Below, one piece after another: positions 53,871 through 62,723 of a stretch of DNA of 64,000 bases. Position 1 is the stretch's first letter, and every line of letters begins with the position of its first letter. The position numbers and the translations under genes are program-made. The stretch is from Parabacteroides sp. Marseille-P3160 (lineage in GTDB: Bacteria > Bacteroidota > Bacteroidia > Bacteroidales > Tannerellaceae), in contig NZ_LT799418.1 of the NCBI RefSeq assembly GCF_900162725.1, positions 70,549 through 134,548 of the forward strand. Direction: 5' to 3'. A model generated the notes under the pieces. The model was not told the DNA's origin. It did no database searches and was given only the letters and a program-made list of their open reading frames with translations.

Positions 53871-56800
53871 TTAAAATGTAACGTTAAGGCCTAAACTGAT
53901 TGATTTCATCATCGGATAGTTATAGGCATCACCACTTCCTGTAGTCAAATCTTTATCAGATGTTCCGATATTGGAGACATTGATATCTTTTGTATATTTA
54001 TACAAGGGAGACCAGGTTACCAAGTTCTCTCCTGATAGATAAATGCTGACATTTTCCAAATGTACTTTCTTAATCCATTCGGCAGGTAAGTTATAGCCAA
54101 TCTGAATGTTTTTCAAACGAAGATAAGCCACATTCATCAAGTAACGTGTATTGGCATTGGCCGTACCTTTGTAAAATGGAGCATAGTAACCTGCGTAACG
54201 GGGCAGGAATGCACCTGGATTTTCTTCAGTCCAATAATTATTTAAGTGCCATGAAGGCATTTGATTATAAGGACGATTGTATTGACCCCAAAAAGTAGAG
54301 GCTTCATCGGATGGATACCAATCTTGTTTGCCGACGCCCTGGAAAAAGGAACTAAACCAGATATTATTCCAATCTGCCGATAATGTAAAACTATAGATGT
54401 AACGCGGTTCTTCATTACCAATAATGACACGGTCCCCCGGATCATCCACTGTATTACTTCCCCTGTCTATGTAACCGTTGCCGTTTAGATCCTCAAACTT
54501 GATATCGCCAGGATATAATTTATAAGTCTTAGAAGTCTGCATTAATGGGTTATAATATTTCTGCCCAACAGCAACAGCGCCTGCTTCGGCTGCATCAATT
54601 TCAGACTGAGTTTGCCATAATCCGTTAGATACGAATCCCCATAATTCACCTAAACGCATACCTTTGTAATAGTTATCGGCTAAAGATTGGTTACCGCTTG
54701 TGCTCAAAGAATAAGTCGAATTGTTAAATTTATCGATTACGGAATAATAATCGGCAAAAGTCCCTTTAATACTATAATTGAAGTTCTTCCCTGCTAATTT
54801 GAAGCGGTTACGCCATTCCATGGAAAGTTCATAACCGTAAGTTGACATATCTGCATAGTTGCCTTTTGGAGAGGAAGCTCCGAATACATCCGGAACGGTA
54901 GGGCCGGCGACAATCATATCCGTCGTTTTACGTACATAATAGTCACCCGTTACGCTTAAATGGTTATCAAAAAATCCTAAATCAGCACCCACATCATAAG
55001 TTTTAGATGTTTCCCAAGTCAAATCTTCAGGAAGTGCGGCAGGAGAAGACATGTAACGTTGCCTTAAACCATTCAGTATATAATTTGATGTAGACACGGA
55101 TAATGTCTGTTTATACTGGTAGTTGCTTAAACCGGAAGCATTGCCTAATGCACCGTAAGACACACGGATTTTTGCGTTGGAAACAGCTTTGGGATCAACG
55201 TTCCACCAATGTTCCTGGGAGATACGCCAGCCGGCAGATGCGGAAGGAAAGAACGCCCAGCGTTCATTATCCGGGAAACGGGAAGAGCCATCATAACGGC
55301 CGTTTATCTCGAATAAATAGCGCTCATCAAAAGCGTAATTCAAACGGAAGAATGCTCCGCCAAACTGATATGCAGACCAAGAAGAGGTGATACTCTTATT
55401 ATCAGTGCCCATCGCCAGATTAATGTTTTCCACATCGTCTGTCAATAAATCATCATTGTATGCATAAATCTGTTTGTAATTAGACTTTTCATAGTTCCAG
55501 CCAGCCATTGCTTTAAAATAATGCTTTTCATTAAAAGTATTTTCAAATTCGCTATACAAGTTCGTTGCGATATAGCGTGTATTGTCGGTTGTTTCTGCCA
55601 GATTCGAGTAAGTTCCTGTTATGTATTCAATTGTACTTGTTCCTTCTTCATTAACGGCTTTGGCGTAAGGAGAACGAACCTGCTTTTTCGTTTTTTCGTA
55701 AGAGGTCTTTTTGTAGGTAAAATCCCCGTTAATACGTAATTTGTCGTTCAGTAATTTTGCCGTAAAAGAAACGGTATTTTTAAACTCTTCGTTTTTGGTT
55801 GTGATACCACTCCGGCCATATAACAAATCACCTACGCTATATACGGAACTATAGGTCAATGTCCCGTCCGGATTGAACATAGGAGAAGACGGATGTCCCT
55901 CGTCGGCGATATTTCTCCAAATCACTCCAGAACCTTCTGAATAAGTGATCGGATTGTAATATTTATTATTGGCAAATTCAAAGTTATTATTGATTTTCAA
56001 CCAAGGATTGACCTGGTATCCTCCTTTGAAACGCATGTTATATGTTTTGAATTTATCCGTTTGTTTATCACTATCAAACAAACCGTCATATGAATAGAAA
56101 CGGCCAGAAAGATAATAATCAAATTTACCGTCCGAACCGGAAACGGACAGATTCTGGTTTTGGCTAAATACCTGGTTTTTATACATTAAGTCATAGTAGT
56201 CTGTCCCTTCAGGATAATAGACATAACGCCCCTTCGTCCCGATGGAACCGTCAGAAATTACCGTGCCGAATTCTCCTGCATCGTGGCGGCGTTTATATTC
56301 CTCCAACCAGGTTACTGAAAATTGTTGTGTCTTATTGATCCCTGAGGGATTAGAAAAATTATAATTATAATAAGATTTATAAAAATGTTCTGCCCATACG
56401 TAACCGTCAGATACAACGTCCGGCACGTTTTGCGGAGATTGCATAGAATAGTTGGAAGAATATGCTACTTTAGGTTTACCTGTTGCTGCATTTTTAGTTA
56501 TAATTAATACCACGCCGAAAGGTGCACGCGCACCGTAAATAGCAGAAGCCGCTGCATCTTTTAACACCGAGACATTTTCTATATCATTAGGATTCAGCAA
56601 AGACGGATCACCTTCTACTCCGTCAATTAACACTAAGGCGTTGCCACCATTAATGGAACCAGCGCCACGAACATTAAAATCAGCCGTGCGACCAGGTTTA
56701 CCGTCGGCTAATGAAATATTGAGGTTTGGAACTACACCTTCCATCATTTGGGTAACATTGGCTGCGGGACGACCTTTAAATACATCGCTACCTACCTGTT

Positions 56801-57512
56801 CCACCGCTCCCGTCAGGTTCACTTTCCTCTGGGAGCCGTAACCTACCACCACCACTTCGTCCAGTGATTGAAGATCCTCTTGTAAAACAACTTCGATATT
56901 CGTTTTTCCGGCTAAAGGAATTTCCTGGGAAATATATCCGATAAAAGAGACTTGTAATACTTCACCGGAAAGAATACTCAAACTAAATTTACCATCCACG
57001 TCGCTAATAGTCCCATTTGTTGTACCTTTCACTACGATATTGGCCCCGATAATAGGTTCACCATCCACCCCTTTTACTGTTCCGTTCACTTTTTTAGCGT
57101 TCTGTTGGGTCTGGAGTTGGATTGCTTCCGCTTGTTTTTTCTCTTTCATAATGACAATATGATTGCCATTCATTGTAAAAACGAACTCCTCAGATCCGAG
57201 AATTTGGGTAAGAACATCTTTTACTCTTTTGTTTCGGACAGACAATGAAACAGTCCGATTCATATCAACCTCATCGGCATCAATCCAGAAAGAGTAGCCA
57301 GTTTGTTCTTTAATCGAATGGATAACATCGTTCAGTGTCCCGTTCTTAATCTGAATAGACACTTTGGCATTCTGGGAATAACTATTCGCAGATACAGAAA
57401 AGAAACATGCAAAAAATAGGAGGACTGTGATTCTCATAATAGATAGAATTTTATTTTTGCATAGGGTTGGACATATCTGTCCTTTGCATGATGTTTTTTT
57501 ATACATTTGCAT
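53871..57512 (-). CDS. susC: SusC/RagA-family TonB-dependent transporter with STN domain
   Basis: A 1213-residue outer membrane receptor. Signal peptide (about 26-46), STN/secretin-TonB N-terminal domain (about 50-120, VSIQIKNGTLNDVIHSIKEQ) for contact with FecR, CarboxypepD_reg-like domain (about 140-215), plug (VTQMMEGVVPNLNISLADGK, IDGVEGDPSLLNPNDIENVS) and barrel ending in MMKSISLGLNVTF. The STN domain means it both transports and reports its substrate to the FecR/sigma pair 143 bp upstream. A leader antisense RNA is predicted on the other strand. The start could also be the third codon. Confidence 0.94.
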   Translation of the reverse strand: MQMYKKTSCKGQICPTLCKNKILSIMRITVLLFFACFFSVSANSYSQNAKVSIQIKNGTLNDVIHSIKEQTGYSFWIDADEVDMNRTVSLSVRNKRVKDVLTQILGSEEFVFTMNGNHIVIMKEKKQAEAIQLQTQQNAKKVNGTVKGVDGEPIIGANIVVKGTTNGTISDVDGKFSLSILSGEVLQVSFIGYISQEIPLAGKTNIEVVLQEDLQSLDEVVVVGYGSQRKVNLTGAVEQVGSDVFKGRPAANVTQMMEGVVPNLNISLADGKPGRTADFNVRGAGSINGGNALVLIDGVEGDPSLLNPNDIENVSVLKDAAASAIYGARAPFGVVLIITKNAATGKPKVAYSSNYSMQSPQNVPDVVSDGYVWAEHFYKSYYNYNFSNPSGINKTQQFSVTWLEEYKRRHDAGEFGTVISDGSIGTKGRYVYYPEGTDYYDLMYKNQVFSQNQNLSVSGSDGKFDYYLSGRFYSYDGLFDSDKQTDKFKTYNMRFKGGYQVNPWLKINNNFEFANNKYYNPITYSEGSGVIWRNIADEGHPSSPMFNPDGTLTYSSVYSVGDLLYGRSGITTKNEEFKNTVSFTAKLLNDKLRINGDFTYKKTSYEKTKKQVRSPYAKAVNEEGTSTIEYITGTYSNLAETTDNTRYIATNLYSEFENTFNEKHYFKAMAGWNYEKSNYKQIYAYNDDLLTDDVENINLAMGTDNKSITSSWSAYQFGGAFFRLNYAFDERYLFEINGRYDGSSRFPDNERWAFFPSASAGWRISQEHWWNVDPKAVSNAKIRVSYGALGNASGLSNYQYKQTLSVSTSNYILNGLRQRYMSSPAALPEDLTWETSKTYDVGADLGFFDNHLSVTGDYYVRKTTDMIVAGPTVPDVFGASSPKGNYADMSTYGYELSMEWRNRFKLAGKNFNYSIKGTFADYYSVIDKFNNSTYSLSTSGNQSLADNYYKGMRLGELWGFVSNGLWQTQSEIDAAEAGAVAVGQKYYNPLMQTSKTYKLYPGDIKFEDLNGNGYIDRGSNTVDDPGDRVIIGNEEPRYIYSFTLSADWNNIWFSSFFQGVGKQDWYPSDEASTFWGQYNRPYNQMPSWHLNNYWTEENPGAFLPRYAGYYAPFYKGTANANTRYLMNVAYLRLKNIQIGYNLPAEWIKKVHLENVSIYLSGENLVTWSPLYKYTKDINVSNIGTSDKDLTTGSGDAYNYPMMKSISLGLNVTF

Positions 57513-57597
57513 TTGTTATTAAGGTTAATAATCTAATTTTTAGGTTGTAACTTTTGACTGAATCGGAAGATGCGTCACCATTTTCCGATTCTTTTTT
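57502..57597 (+). ncRNA. Candidate DonS-like antisense RNA in the susC leader
   Basis: On the plus strand, opposite to susC, a -7 box TACATTTG (57502-57509) is followed by about 80 bases that end in GAATCGGAA/TTCCGATTC and a run of six T (stem 57560-57591). This is a full small transcription unit antisense to the 5' leader of the ECF-controlled susC. A second possible start, TATTTTTG at 57452-57459, would give about 130 bases. Bacteroides PULs with sigma/anti-sigma control carry such cis-antisense RNAs (DonS type) that repress susC. No transcript data are available here. Confidence 0.6.
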
Positions 57598-57655
57598 AAA
57601 TCAAGATCTTTTTCTCCATAGGCATTTTCGTTTTTAAGGTTAACAATTCTCTCTA

Positions 57656-58639
57656 TTAATATACGTCTATCTTGTTTCCATTGATTCGATACTTGAATTT
57701 TCCGTCAGATGCCATGACATTGAAAACTTGTTCAATAGTTTCGTTATTTTTAAAGTCTCCGATAAAATGACGTTTCCTAATGGATTGGCTGTTGATCGTG
57801 ACCTCTACGTTGAAATTCCGCTCCAATACCCGGATGATTTCCTCAAATGTTTCTCCGGTGAAAACCATCCGGTTCTGTAACCAGTCCGTGGCCCCGTCAA
57901 TATTATTATTAACGATCATTTTCCCCGTTGCGGGATTATATAAGGCGATATCATTCGGTTTCAGGAGGGTGGAAGGGTAGGCATTCGCAGATAATTGCAC
58001 CGATCCCTCCAGGAGGGCCACTTTGATGTTTTCATTGTCGGAATACGCATTTACGTTAAATTTCGTGCCCAGTACCCTGACCGACACCGCTCCGGCGTCA
58101 ACGATGAAGGGAAGCGATTTGTTTTGGGCGACCTCCAGATAGGCTTCACCGATAAGGCGGATCCGGCGCTCCTTCTTTCCGAATTTCGGATCGAAGGAAA
58201 GGCTTGTCCCCGCATTCAGCCATATTTTTGTCCCGTCTTCCAAAGTCAACTGCGTTCTGGAGCCATTTGGAACGACAATATCGGAGATCAGTACCCGTTC
58301 CTTTTCCCGGGGTGTAAAATAAGAATAAGCGAAATAGCAGAGGAAAGCAAAAGGGAGCAGTACGGCAGCATATAGCAAACTACGCCCCAAGAAGCGTTGC
58401 TTCGAACGGGTACGTTTCCTGAAGAGCCGGTAGGCTTCCTCTTTATCGAATATCTTTCCCGATTCGAGTATGCGGAGAGAGTCCCACGTCTGTTTCATCT
58501 CTTCGTAATACATAAAGTTCTCTTCCGACGCCGCAATCCAGGCATCCAATTCCTGTTTTGATTCGCCGGAAAGGTTTCCTGTCAACGAATCAATAATGAG
58601 GACGGTCCAATAGTCCTTATTTGGTATCGAGTGCATCAT
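57656..58639 (-). CDS. FecR-family anti-sigma factor
   Basis: A 327-residue inner membrane anti-sigma protein. The N-terminal cytoplasmic part (about 1-85) binds the ECF sigma factor, a membrane helix covers about 90-108 (LLYAAVLLPFAFLCYFAYSY), then the periplasmic FecR domain (about 120-215, SDIVVPNGSRTQLTLEDGTK, IRLIGEAYLEVAQNKSLPF) and a C-terminal DUF4974 domain (about 250-325) that meets the STN domain of SusC. Substrate binding to SusC is expected to release the sigma factor. Confidence 0.92.
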   Translation of the reverse strand: MMHSIPNKDYWTVLIIDSLTGNLSGESKQELDAWIAASEENFMYYEEMKQTWDSLRILESGKIFDKEEAYRLFRKRTRSKQRFLGRSLLYAAVLLPFAFLCYFAYSYFTPREKERVLISDIVVPNGSRTQLTLEDGTKIWLNAGTSLSFDPKFGKKERRIRLIGEAYLEVAQNKSLPFIVDAGAVSVRVLGTKFNVNAYSDNENIKVALLEGSVQLSANAYPSTLLKPNDIALYNPATGKMIVNNNIDGATDWLQNRMVFTGETFEEIIRVLERNFNVEVTINSQSIRKRHFIGDFKNNETIEQVFNVMASDGKFKYRINGNKIDVY

Positions 58640-58786
58640 CCTTTTTACTCTTTCTATCCATTAGACAGTTGAAAACAAAAAGAGGGTAAATGAAAGATCG
58701 TTTTTTTGAGAGATAAATTAAAACGCAGGTAGACTCTTTCCAAGTAGCCGGTATATCAATTGGTTACAAACAGTAGGAGCCTTTGG

Positions 58787-58874
58787 GTGTTTGATGGCAA
58801 TGAAACACGTGTTTGACGGCTGTCGAACACGTGTTTCACAGCCGTAGAACACGTGTTCGACAGCCGTCAAACAC
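58787..58874. repeat. 22-bp tandem repeats forming a long hairpin
   Basis: Three 22-bp units start with AACACGTGTT at 58804, 58826 and 58848, with partial units before (from 58787) and after (to 58874). Alternation of the unit ends makes 58809-58835 and 58848-58874 perfect 27-bp inverted repeats around a 12-base loop. It lies in the unusually long 393-bp gap between the sigma and anti-sigma genes. Confidence 0.85.
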
Positions 58875-58900
58875 TAAACTGTCTAGTTTAATGATTTTAG

Positions 58901-58970
58901 TTGACTACATTTTCTCTAACTTATAAGTTAGGTTGACTTGTTTATTATTTAGTTATAAATCACATTGACT
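58901..58970. repeat. 32-bp-spaced TTGACT repeats with palindrome
   Basis: TTGACT occurs at 58901, 58933 and 58965, spaced exactly 32 bp; the first two copies also share TTATAA 14 bp downstream. The first unit contains the perfect palindrome TAACTTATAAGTTA. This looks like an array of binding sites or a degenerate tandem repeat between the sigma and FecR genes. Confidence 0.55.
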
Positions 58971-59032
58971 CATTTTGTAGCCGGTGAAAGAAGCGGGTAG
59001 CACCAATGGCAAGTCATTGGGCTAAAAGGTAA

Positions 59033-59626
59033 TCAGAGAATAAAAATAAAAAAGAGGATGCCTATAAAATAATCCCTTAGTTCTTCCCTCAGGCGGGAGA
59101 GCGCTTGTTTGATATGATACTTCACCGTATCGACGGAGACGCCGGACTTCTCCGCGATCTCTTGGTATTTAAGGCCGGAAAAGCGGCTCAATTCAAAAAT
59201 TTCACGGGTGAACCCAGGTAATTTCTCAAGGCTCTCACTAATTCTCAGATCCAGTTCCTTTTCGATCAGGCGGGCTAGCGGATTCGCGGAATCCTCTTCG
59301 GAAGCCGTTTGTCTTTCTTCCCATTCCCGCCCGGCCTGCTCTTTCAGGTTTTCCCGGTTCCGCATCTCTTCCTGATAATTCAGGAAGCGGTTTTTGACTG
59401 CTTTTAGCAAGTAGCTCCGGATAGACTGGCTGATCTGTAGATCTTCCCTTTTTTGCCAGAGATTGAAGAATACATCACTCACGATTGTCTCAGCCGCAAA
59501 CCGATCCTTTACATATTGATAGGCGAAAAGACAGAGGGCGGAATAATGGAGGTCGAAAAGCTTTTTATAAGCACTCTCCTTTCCTTCTCTTAACTGATTC
59601 GACAGATACTCTTCATCCGCATTCAT
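59033..59626 (-). CDS. ECF RNA polymerase sigma factor (PUL type)
   Basis: A 197-residue sigma-70-like factor with region 2 (about 20-90, YKKLFDLHYSALCLFAYQYV, ETIVSDVFFNLWQKREDLQI) and region 4 (about 125-180, FELSRFSGLKYQEIAEKSGV, DTVKYHIKQALSRLREEL). It ends in a very hydrophobic tail (YFIGILFFIFIL), a feature of the Bacteroides expansion family of PUL sigma factors. It is held by FecR and directs transcription of susC/susD after glycan sensing. It has its own promoter. Confidence 0.92.
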   Translation of the reverse strand: MNADEEYLSNQLREGKESAYKKLFDLHYSALCLFAYQYVKDRFAAETIVSDVFFNLWQKREDLQISQSIRSYLLKAVKNRFLNYQEEMRNRENLKEQAGREWEERQTASEEDSANPLARLIEKELDLRISESLEKLPGFTREIFELSRFSGLKYQEIAEKSGVSVDTVKYHIKQALSRLREELRDYFIGILFFIFIL

Positions 59627-59683
59627 GGCTCAACGGTTTAGGACAAAATTGGCTTTCGTGATTTTCATATTCTTGTACGCTTC

Positions 59684-59691
59684 CAAATGTA
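59684..59691 (-). promoter_or_regulatory. -7 box of the ECF sigma gene
   Basis: TACATTTG on the minus strand, 57 bp upstream of the ATG at 59626, fits the housekeeping -7 consensus. The sigma gene thus looks constitutively transcribed. Confidence 0.6.
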
Positions 59692-59703
59692 GCGATAGCA
59701 AAT

Positions 59704-59743
59704 TAATAAAAAAAGAGGAACCCTTTAAAAAAGAGTCCCTCTT
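59704..59743 (-). terminator. Terminator of gdhA
   Basis: In leftward transcription AAGAGG with GACTC pairs with GGTTCCTCTT, followed by TTTTTTATT. It separates gdhA from the ECF sigma gene. Confidence 0.7.
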
Positions 59744-59768
59744 CGCAAAATCTATCTATGAGAGTTTT

Positions 59769-61103
59769 TTATAAGATGCCTTGCGCCATCATGGCTTTGG
59801 CAACCTTCATGAAGCCGGCCACGTTGGCCCCCTTGACGTAGTTCACGTAACCGTCGCTCTGCGTACCGTATTTCGTGCATTGTTCGTGGATAGACCGCAT
59901 GATGCCTTTCAGCTTCTCGTCTACCTCCTCACGGCTCCAGCTCAGCTTCATGGCGTTTTGCGTCATTTCGAGGCCGGAAACCGAAACGCCACCTGCATTG
60001 GCGGCTTTTCCCGGAGCGTAAAGGATTTTGGCCTTCAGGAATTCATCGATCGCTTCCGGAGTCGAGGGCATGTTCGCTCCCTCGGAGACGGCTATACAGC
60101 CGTTGGCCAACAATGTCTTTGCATCGTCGCCATTCAGTTCGTTTTGTGTTGCGCTGGGAAGGGCGATATCGCATTTTTCACCCCAAGGACGTCCTCCTTC
60201 TACATATTTACATCCGTAGTGTTCCGCATATTCACGGATACGGCCTCGATAAAGATTTTTAAGATCCATGATATATTGCAGCTTTTCGCTGTCGATGCCT
60301 TCCGAATCATAGATATATCCGTTGGAATCGGAAAGGGTGACCACTTTGGCACCTAATTCGATCAATTTTTCAACGGTATATTGAGCCACATTGCCGGAAC
60401 CGGAAACGGCGACCACTTTTCCTTTGATATCAATGTTCCGTGTTTCCAACATCTGCAAGAGGAAATAGACATTTCCGTAGCCGGTTGCTTCCGGGCGGAT
60501 CAAGGAGCCTCCGAACTCGATACCTTTACCGGTGAGGGTTCCTGTGTTCTCACGGGCCAACTTCTTGTACATGCCATAGAGGAAACTGACTTCACGTCCT
60601 CCTACGCCGATATCACCTGCCGGCACGTCGGTCTCCGGGCCGATATGACGCCACAATTCCAGCATGAAAGCCTGGCAGAAACGCATGATTTCAGCATTGG
60701 ATTTTCCTTTGGGGTTAAAGTCCGAGCCTCCCTTGCCTCCTCCCATCGGAAGGGTGGTCAAGGCATTTTTAAAGGTCTGTTCGAAAGCGAGGAATTTAAG
60801 AATCGATAAATTTACCGAGGCATGAAAACGAATACCGCCTTTGTACGGACCGATGGCATTGTTATGCTGGATACGATAGCCCATATTGGTATGGACTTGC
60901 CCCTTGTCATCCGTCCAAGTGACGCGGAAAGAAAAAATCCGATCGGAAATGCAAAGGCGTTCGATCAGATTGGCTTTTTCAAACTCGGGATGCTCATTAT
61001 ATGCTTCCTCGATGGTGGGTAGCACTTCCGCTACCGCTTGATGATACTCCGGTTCATTAGGGAACCGTCTTTTTAAAAGGTCTAAAATTTCATTTGCCTT
61101 CAT
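59769..61103 (-). CDS. gdhA: NADP-specific glutamate dehydrogenase
   Basis: A 444-residue hexameric GDH-I type enzyme that aminates 2-oxoglutarate to glutamate. I chose the ATG at 61103 (MKANEILDLLKRRFPNEPEY) because it gives the standard length; the frame runs 30 codons further up but that part overlaps the promoter. Motifs are NAIGPYKGGIRFH, the catalytic Lys in LPMGGGKGGSDFNPKG, PAGDIGVGGREVSF and the dinucleotide-binding VVAVSGSGNVAQY. It is the major ammonium assimilation enzyme in Bacteroidales. Confidence 0.96.
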   Translation of the reverse strand: MKANEILDLLKRRFPNEPEYHQAVAEVLPTIEEAYNEHPEFEKANLIERLCISDRIFSFRVTWTDDKGQVHTNMGYRIQHNNAIGPYKGGIRFHASVNLSILKFLAFEQTFKNALTTLPMGGGKGGSDFNPKGKSNAEIMRFCQAFMLELWRHIGPETDVPAGDIGVGGREVSFLYGMYKKLARENTGTLTGKGIEFGGSLIRPEATGYGNVYFLLQMLETRNIDIKGKVVAVSGSGNVAQYTVEKLIELGAKVVTLSDSNGYIYDSEGIDSEKLQYIMDLKNLYRGRIREYAEHYGCKYVEGGRPWGEKCDIALPSATQNELNGDDAKTLLANGCIAVSEGANMPSTPEAIDEFLKAKILYAPGKAANAGGVSVSGLEMTQNAMKLSWSREEVDEKLKGIMRSIHEQCTKYGTQSDGYVNYVKGANVAGFMKVAKAMMAQGIL

Positions 61104-61163
61104 AAAGGGTTTGTTTTGATTATAGAATGTTCTTTGTATTACCGCTAATACATGAAAGAGGTG

Positions 61164-61194
61164 CAAAGTTAAACAGTTTGAAATATAAAACAAA
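61164..61194 (-). promoter_or_regulatory. Promoter of gdhA
   Basis: On the minus strand TTTG (61194-61191), 19 bp, TAACTTTG (61171-61164): an exact match to the Bacteroidetes promoter model. The leader is about 55 bases. Confidence 0.8.
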
Positions 61195-61215
61195 GCATTT
61201 GTAATAATTCGACAT

Positions 61216-61253
61216 AAAAAAGGACGGAAAAGTACAGAAAAGCTTCTCCGCCC
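61216..61253 (-). terminator. Terminator of uxaC
   Basis: In leftward RNA, GGGCGGAGAAGC pairs with CTTTTCCGTCC using G-U pairs, followed by TTTTTTA. Confidence 0.75.
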
Positions 61254-61285
61254 TATCGAGGTGCGATCTTTTTCAAAACCAGAAA

Positions 61286-62689
61286 TCAGAACCGGAAGAA
61301 ATTCTTCGCATTATAATAAGAGATGTTTTCCACCATTTTTCCCAAGAAATCAATCTGTGAAGCAGGCAACAGTCCTTTTTCTACATCATTGCCAATCAGA
61401 TTACAAAGGATCCGTCGGAAATATTCGTGGCGTGGATAGGACAAGAAACTACGGGAATCCGTCAGCATCCCGACAAAACGGCTTAACAGCCCCATATTAG
61501 AGAGTGAATTCATCTGCGCTTCCATTCCGCTTTTCTGATCGAGGAACCACCATCCGGAACCGAATTGGATTTTACCGGCAACGGAACCATCCTGAAAGTT
61601 ACCGATCATCGTAGCGACCATATCGTTGTCGCGCGGATTCAGGTTATAGATAATTGTCTTTGCCAGATGATTCTCGCTGTCCAGCCGGTCGAAGAAGCGG
61701 GACATACTCCGGGCAACATCCGGATCGGCAATGGAATCGCATCCGATATCCGGCCCGAGTTGCTTGAATAGACGCGTATTATTATTACGAAGCGCTCCGT
61801 AATGGAATTGTTGTGTCCACCCTTTTTCCCAGTCCATTAAAGCGAAATCCCAGAGAATCGCCGATTTGAATTTGGAGATTTCCTCCTCCGTCAGTTCCTT
61901 CCCGCCATAAACTTTATTGAAGATGGCTGCAATTCCGGCAGAGGTATACTCCTCGGCATAGAACGTATCCAGTCCATGGTCGGAAAGCCTACAGCCGACA
62001 CTGCCAAAGAAGTCGTGGCGCTTGCGCAAAGCCGCGATCAAATCATTATAATTGCTGATCTCCACTCCCGATATGGCGGACAACTTTTCCACGTATTGCC
62101 GGTAATTGGCCGGAGATTCGACAGCCATTGCCTTATCAGGCCGCCAGGTAGGAAGCACCTTTATCTCGAATCCTTCTTTCTTCAGGGCAAGGTGATATTC
62201 CAGGGAATCGATCGGATCATCCGTTGTGCAGACCGTTTCTACCCGGTAATGCTTCATCAGTCCGCGGGCGGAAAATTCAGGGGTCTGCAATTTGGCGGTA
62301 CATTCGTCGTAGATCTCGCGCGCTGTTGTCGAATCGAGTAATTTCGTGATGCCGAAGGCGGTCTTTAACTCCAGGTGGGTCCAATGATATAGTGGGTTCC
62401 GCATAGTATAAGGCACCGTTTCGGCCCATTTCTCGAATTTCTCCCAGTCGCTGGCATCTCCGGTACAATAGCGCTCATCGACCCCATTAGTCCGCATGGC
62501 CCTCCATTTGTAATGATCACCGGCCAACCATACTTCGCCAAGGTTGGCGAATCGATGGTCTTCGGCGATTAACTGGGGATTCAAATGACAATGGTAGTCA
62601 ATAATAGGTAGTTTCCGGGCATGCTCATGATATAATTTTTGAGCCGTTTCAGTTTCGAGAACAAAGTTCTCATCTAAGAATGCTTTCAT
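61286..62689 (-). CDS. uxaC: Uronate isomerase (glucuronate/galacturonate isomerase)
   Basis: A 467-residue amidohydrolase-fold enzyme that converts glucuronate to fructuronate and galacturonate to tagaturonate. The start MKAFLDENFVLETETAQKLY and DYHCHLNPQLIAEDHRFANL hold the metal-binding His pair. Later motifs are CTTDDPIDSLEYH, FRYHDFFGSVGCRLSDHGLD-like segment (as KRHDFFGSVGCRLSDHGLD) and a C-terminal YPRHEYFRRILCNLIGNDVE. It would process uronic acid released by the GH88/105 enzyme, although it is in a separate operon. Confidence 0.95.
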   Translation of the reverse strand: MKAFLDENFVLETETAQKLYHEHARKLPIIDYHCHLNPQLIAEDHRFANLGEVWLAGDHYKWRAMRTNGVDERYCTGDASDWEKFEKWAETVPYTMRNPLYHWTHLELKTAFGITKLLDSTTAREIYDECTAKLQTPEFSARGLMKHYRVETVCTTDDPIDSLEYHLALKKEGFEIKVLPTWRPDKAMAVESPANYRQYVEKLSAISGVEISNYNDLIAALRKRHDFFGSVGCRLSDHGLDTFYAEEYTSAGIAAIFNKVYGGKELTEEEISKFKSAILWDFALMDWEKGWTQQFHYGALRNNNTRLFKQLGPDIGCDSIADPDVARSMSRFFDRLDSENHLAKTIIYNLNPRDNDMVATMIGNFQDGSVAGKIQFGSGWWFLDQKSGMEAQMNSLSNMGLLSRFVGMLTDSRSFLSYPRHEYFRRILCNLIGNDVEKGLLPASQIDFLGKMVENISYYNAKNFFRF

Positions 62690-62723
62690 GTATGTATTAT
62701 TTATTAAATAAATGCGTCATTAA

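Noticed and set aside
58803-58874. CACGTG-containing repeats as ParB parS sites
   Set aside because: parS needs TTTCACGTGAAA-type flanks; here the flanks are reversed (AACACGTGTT), and the site is far from parAB.
58787-58874. The 22-bp repeats as a CRISPR array
   Set aside because: Units are contiguous without spacers and no cas gene is nearby.
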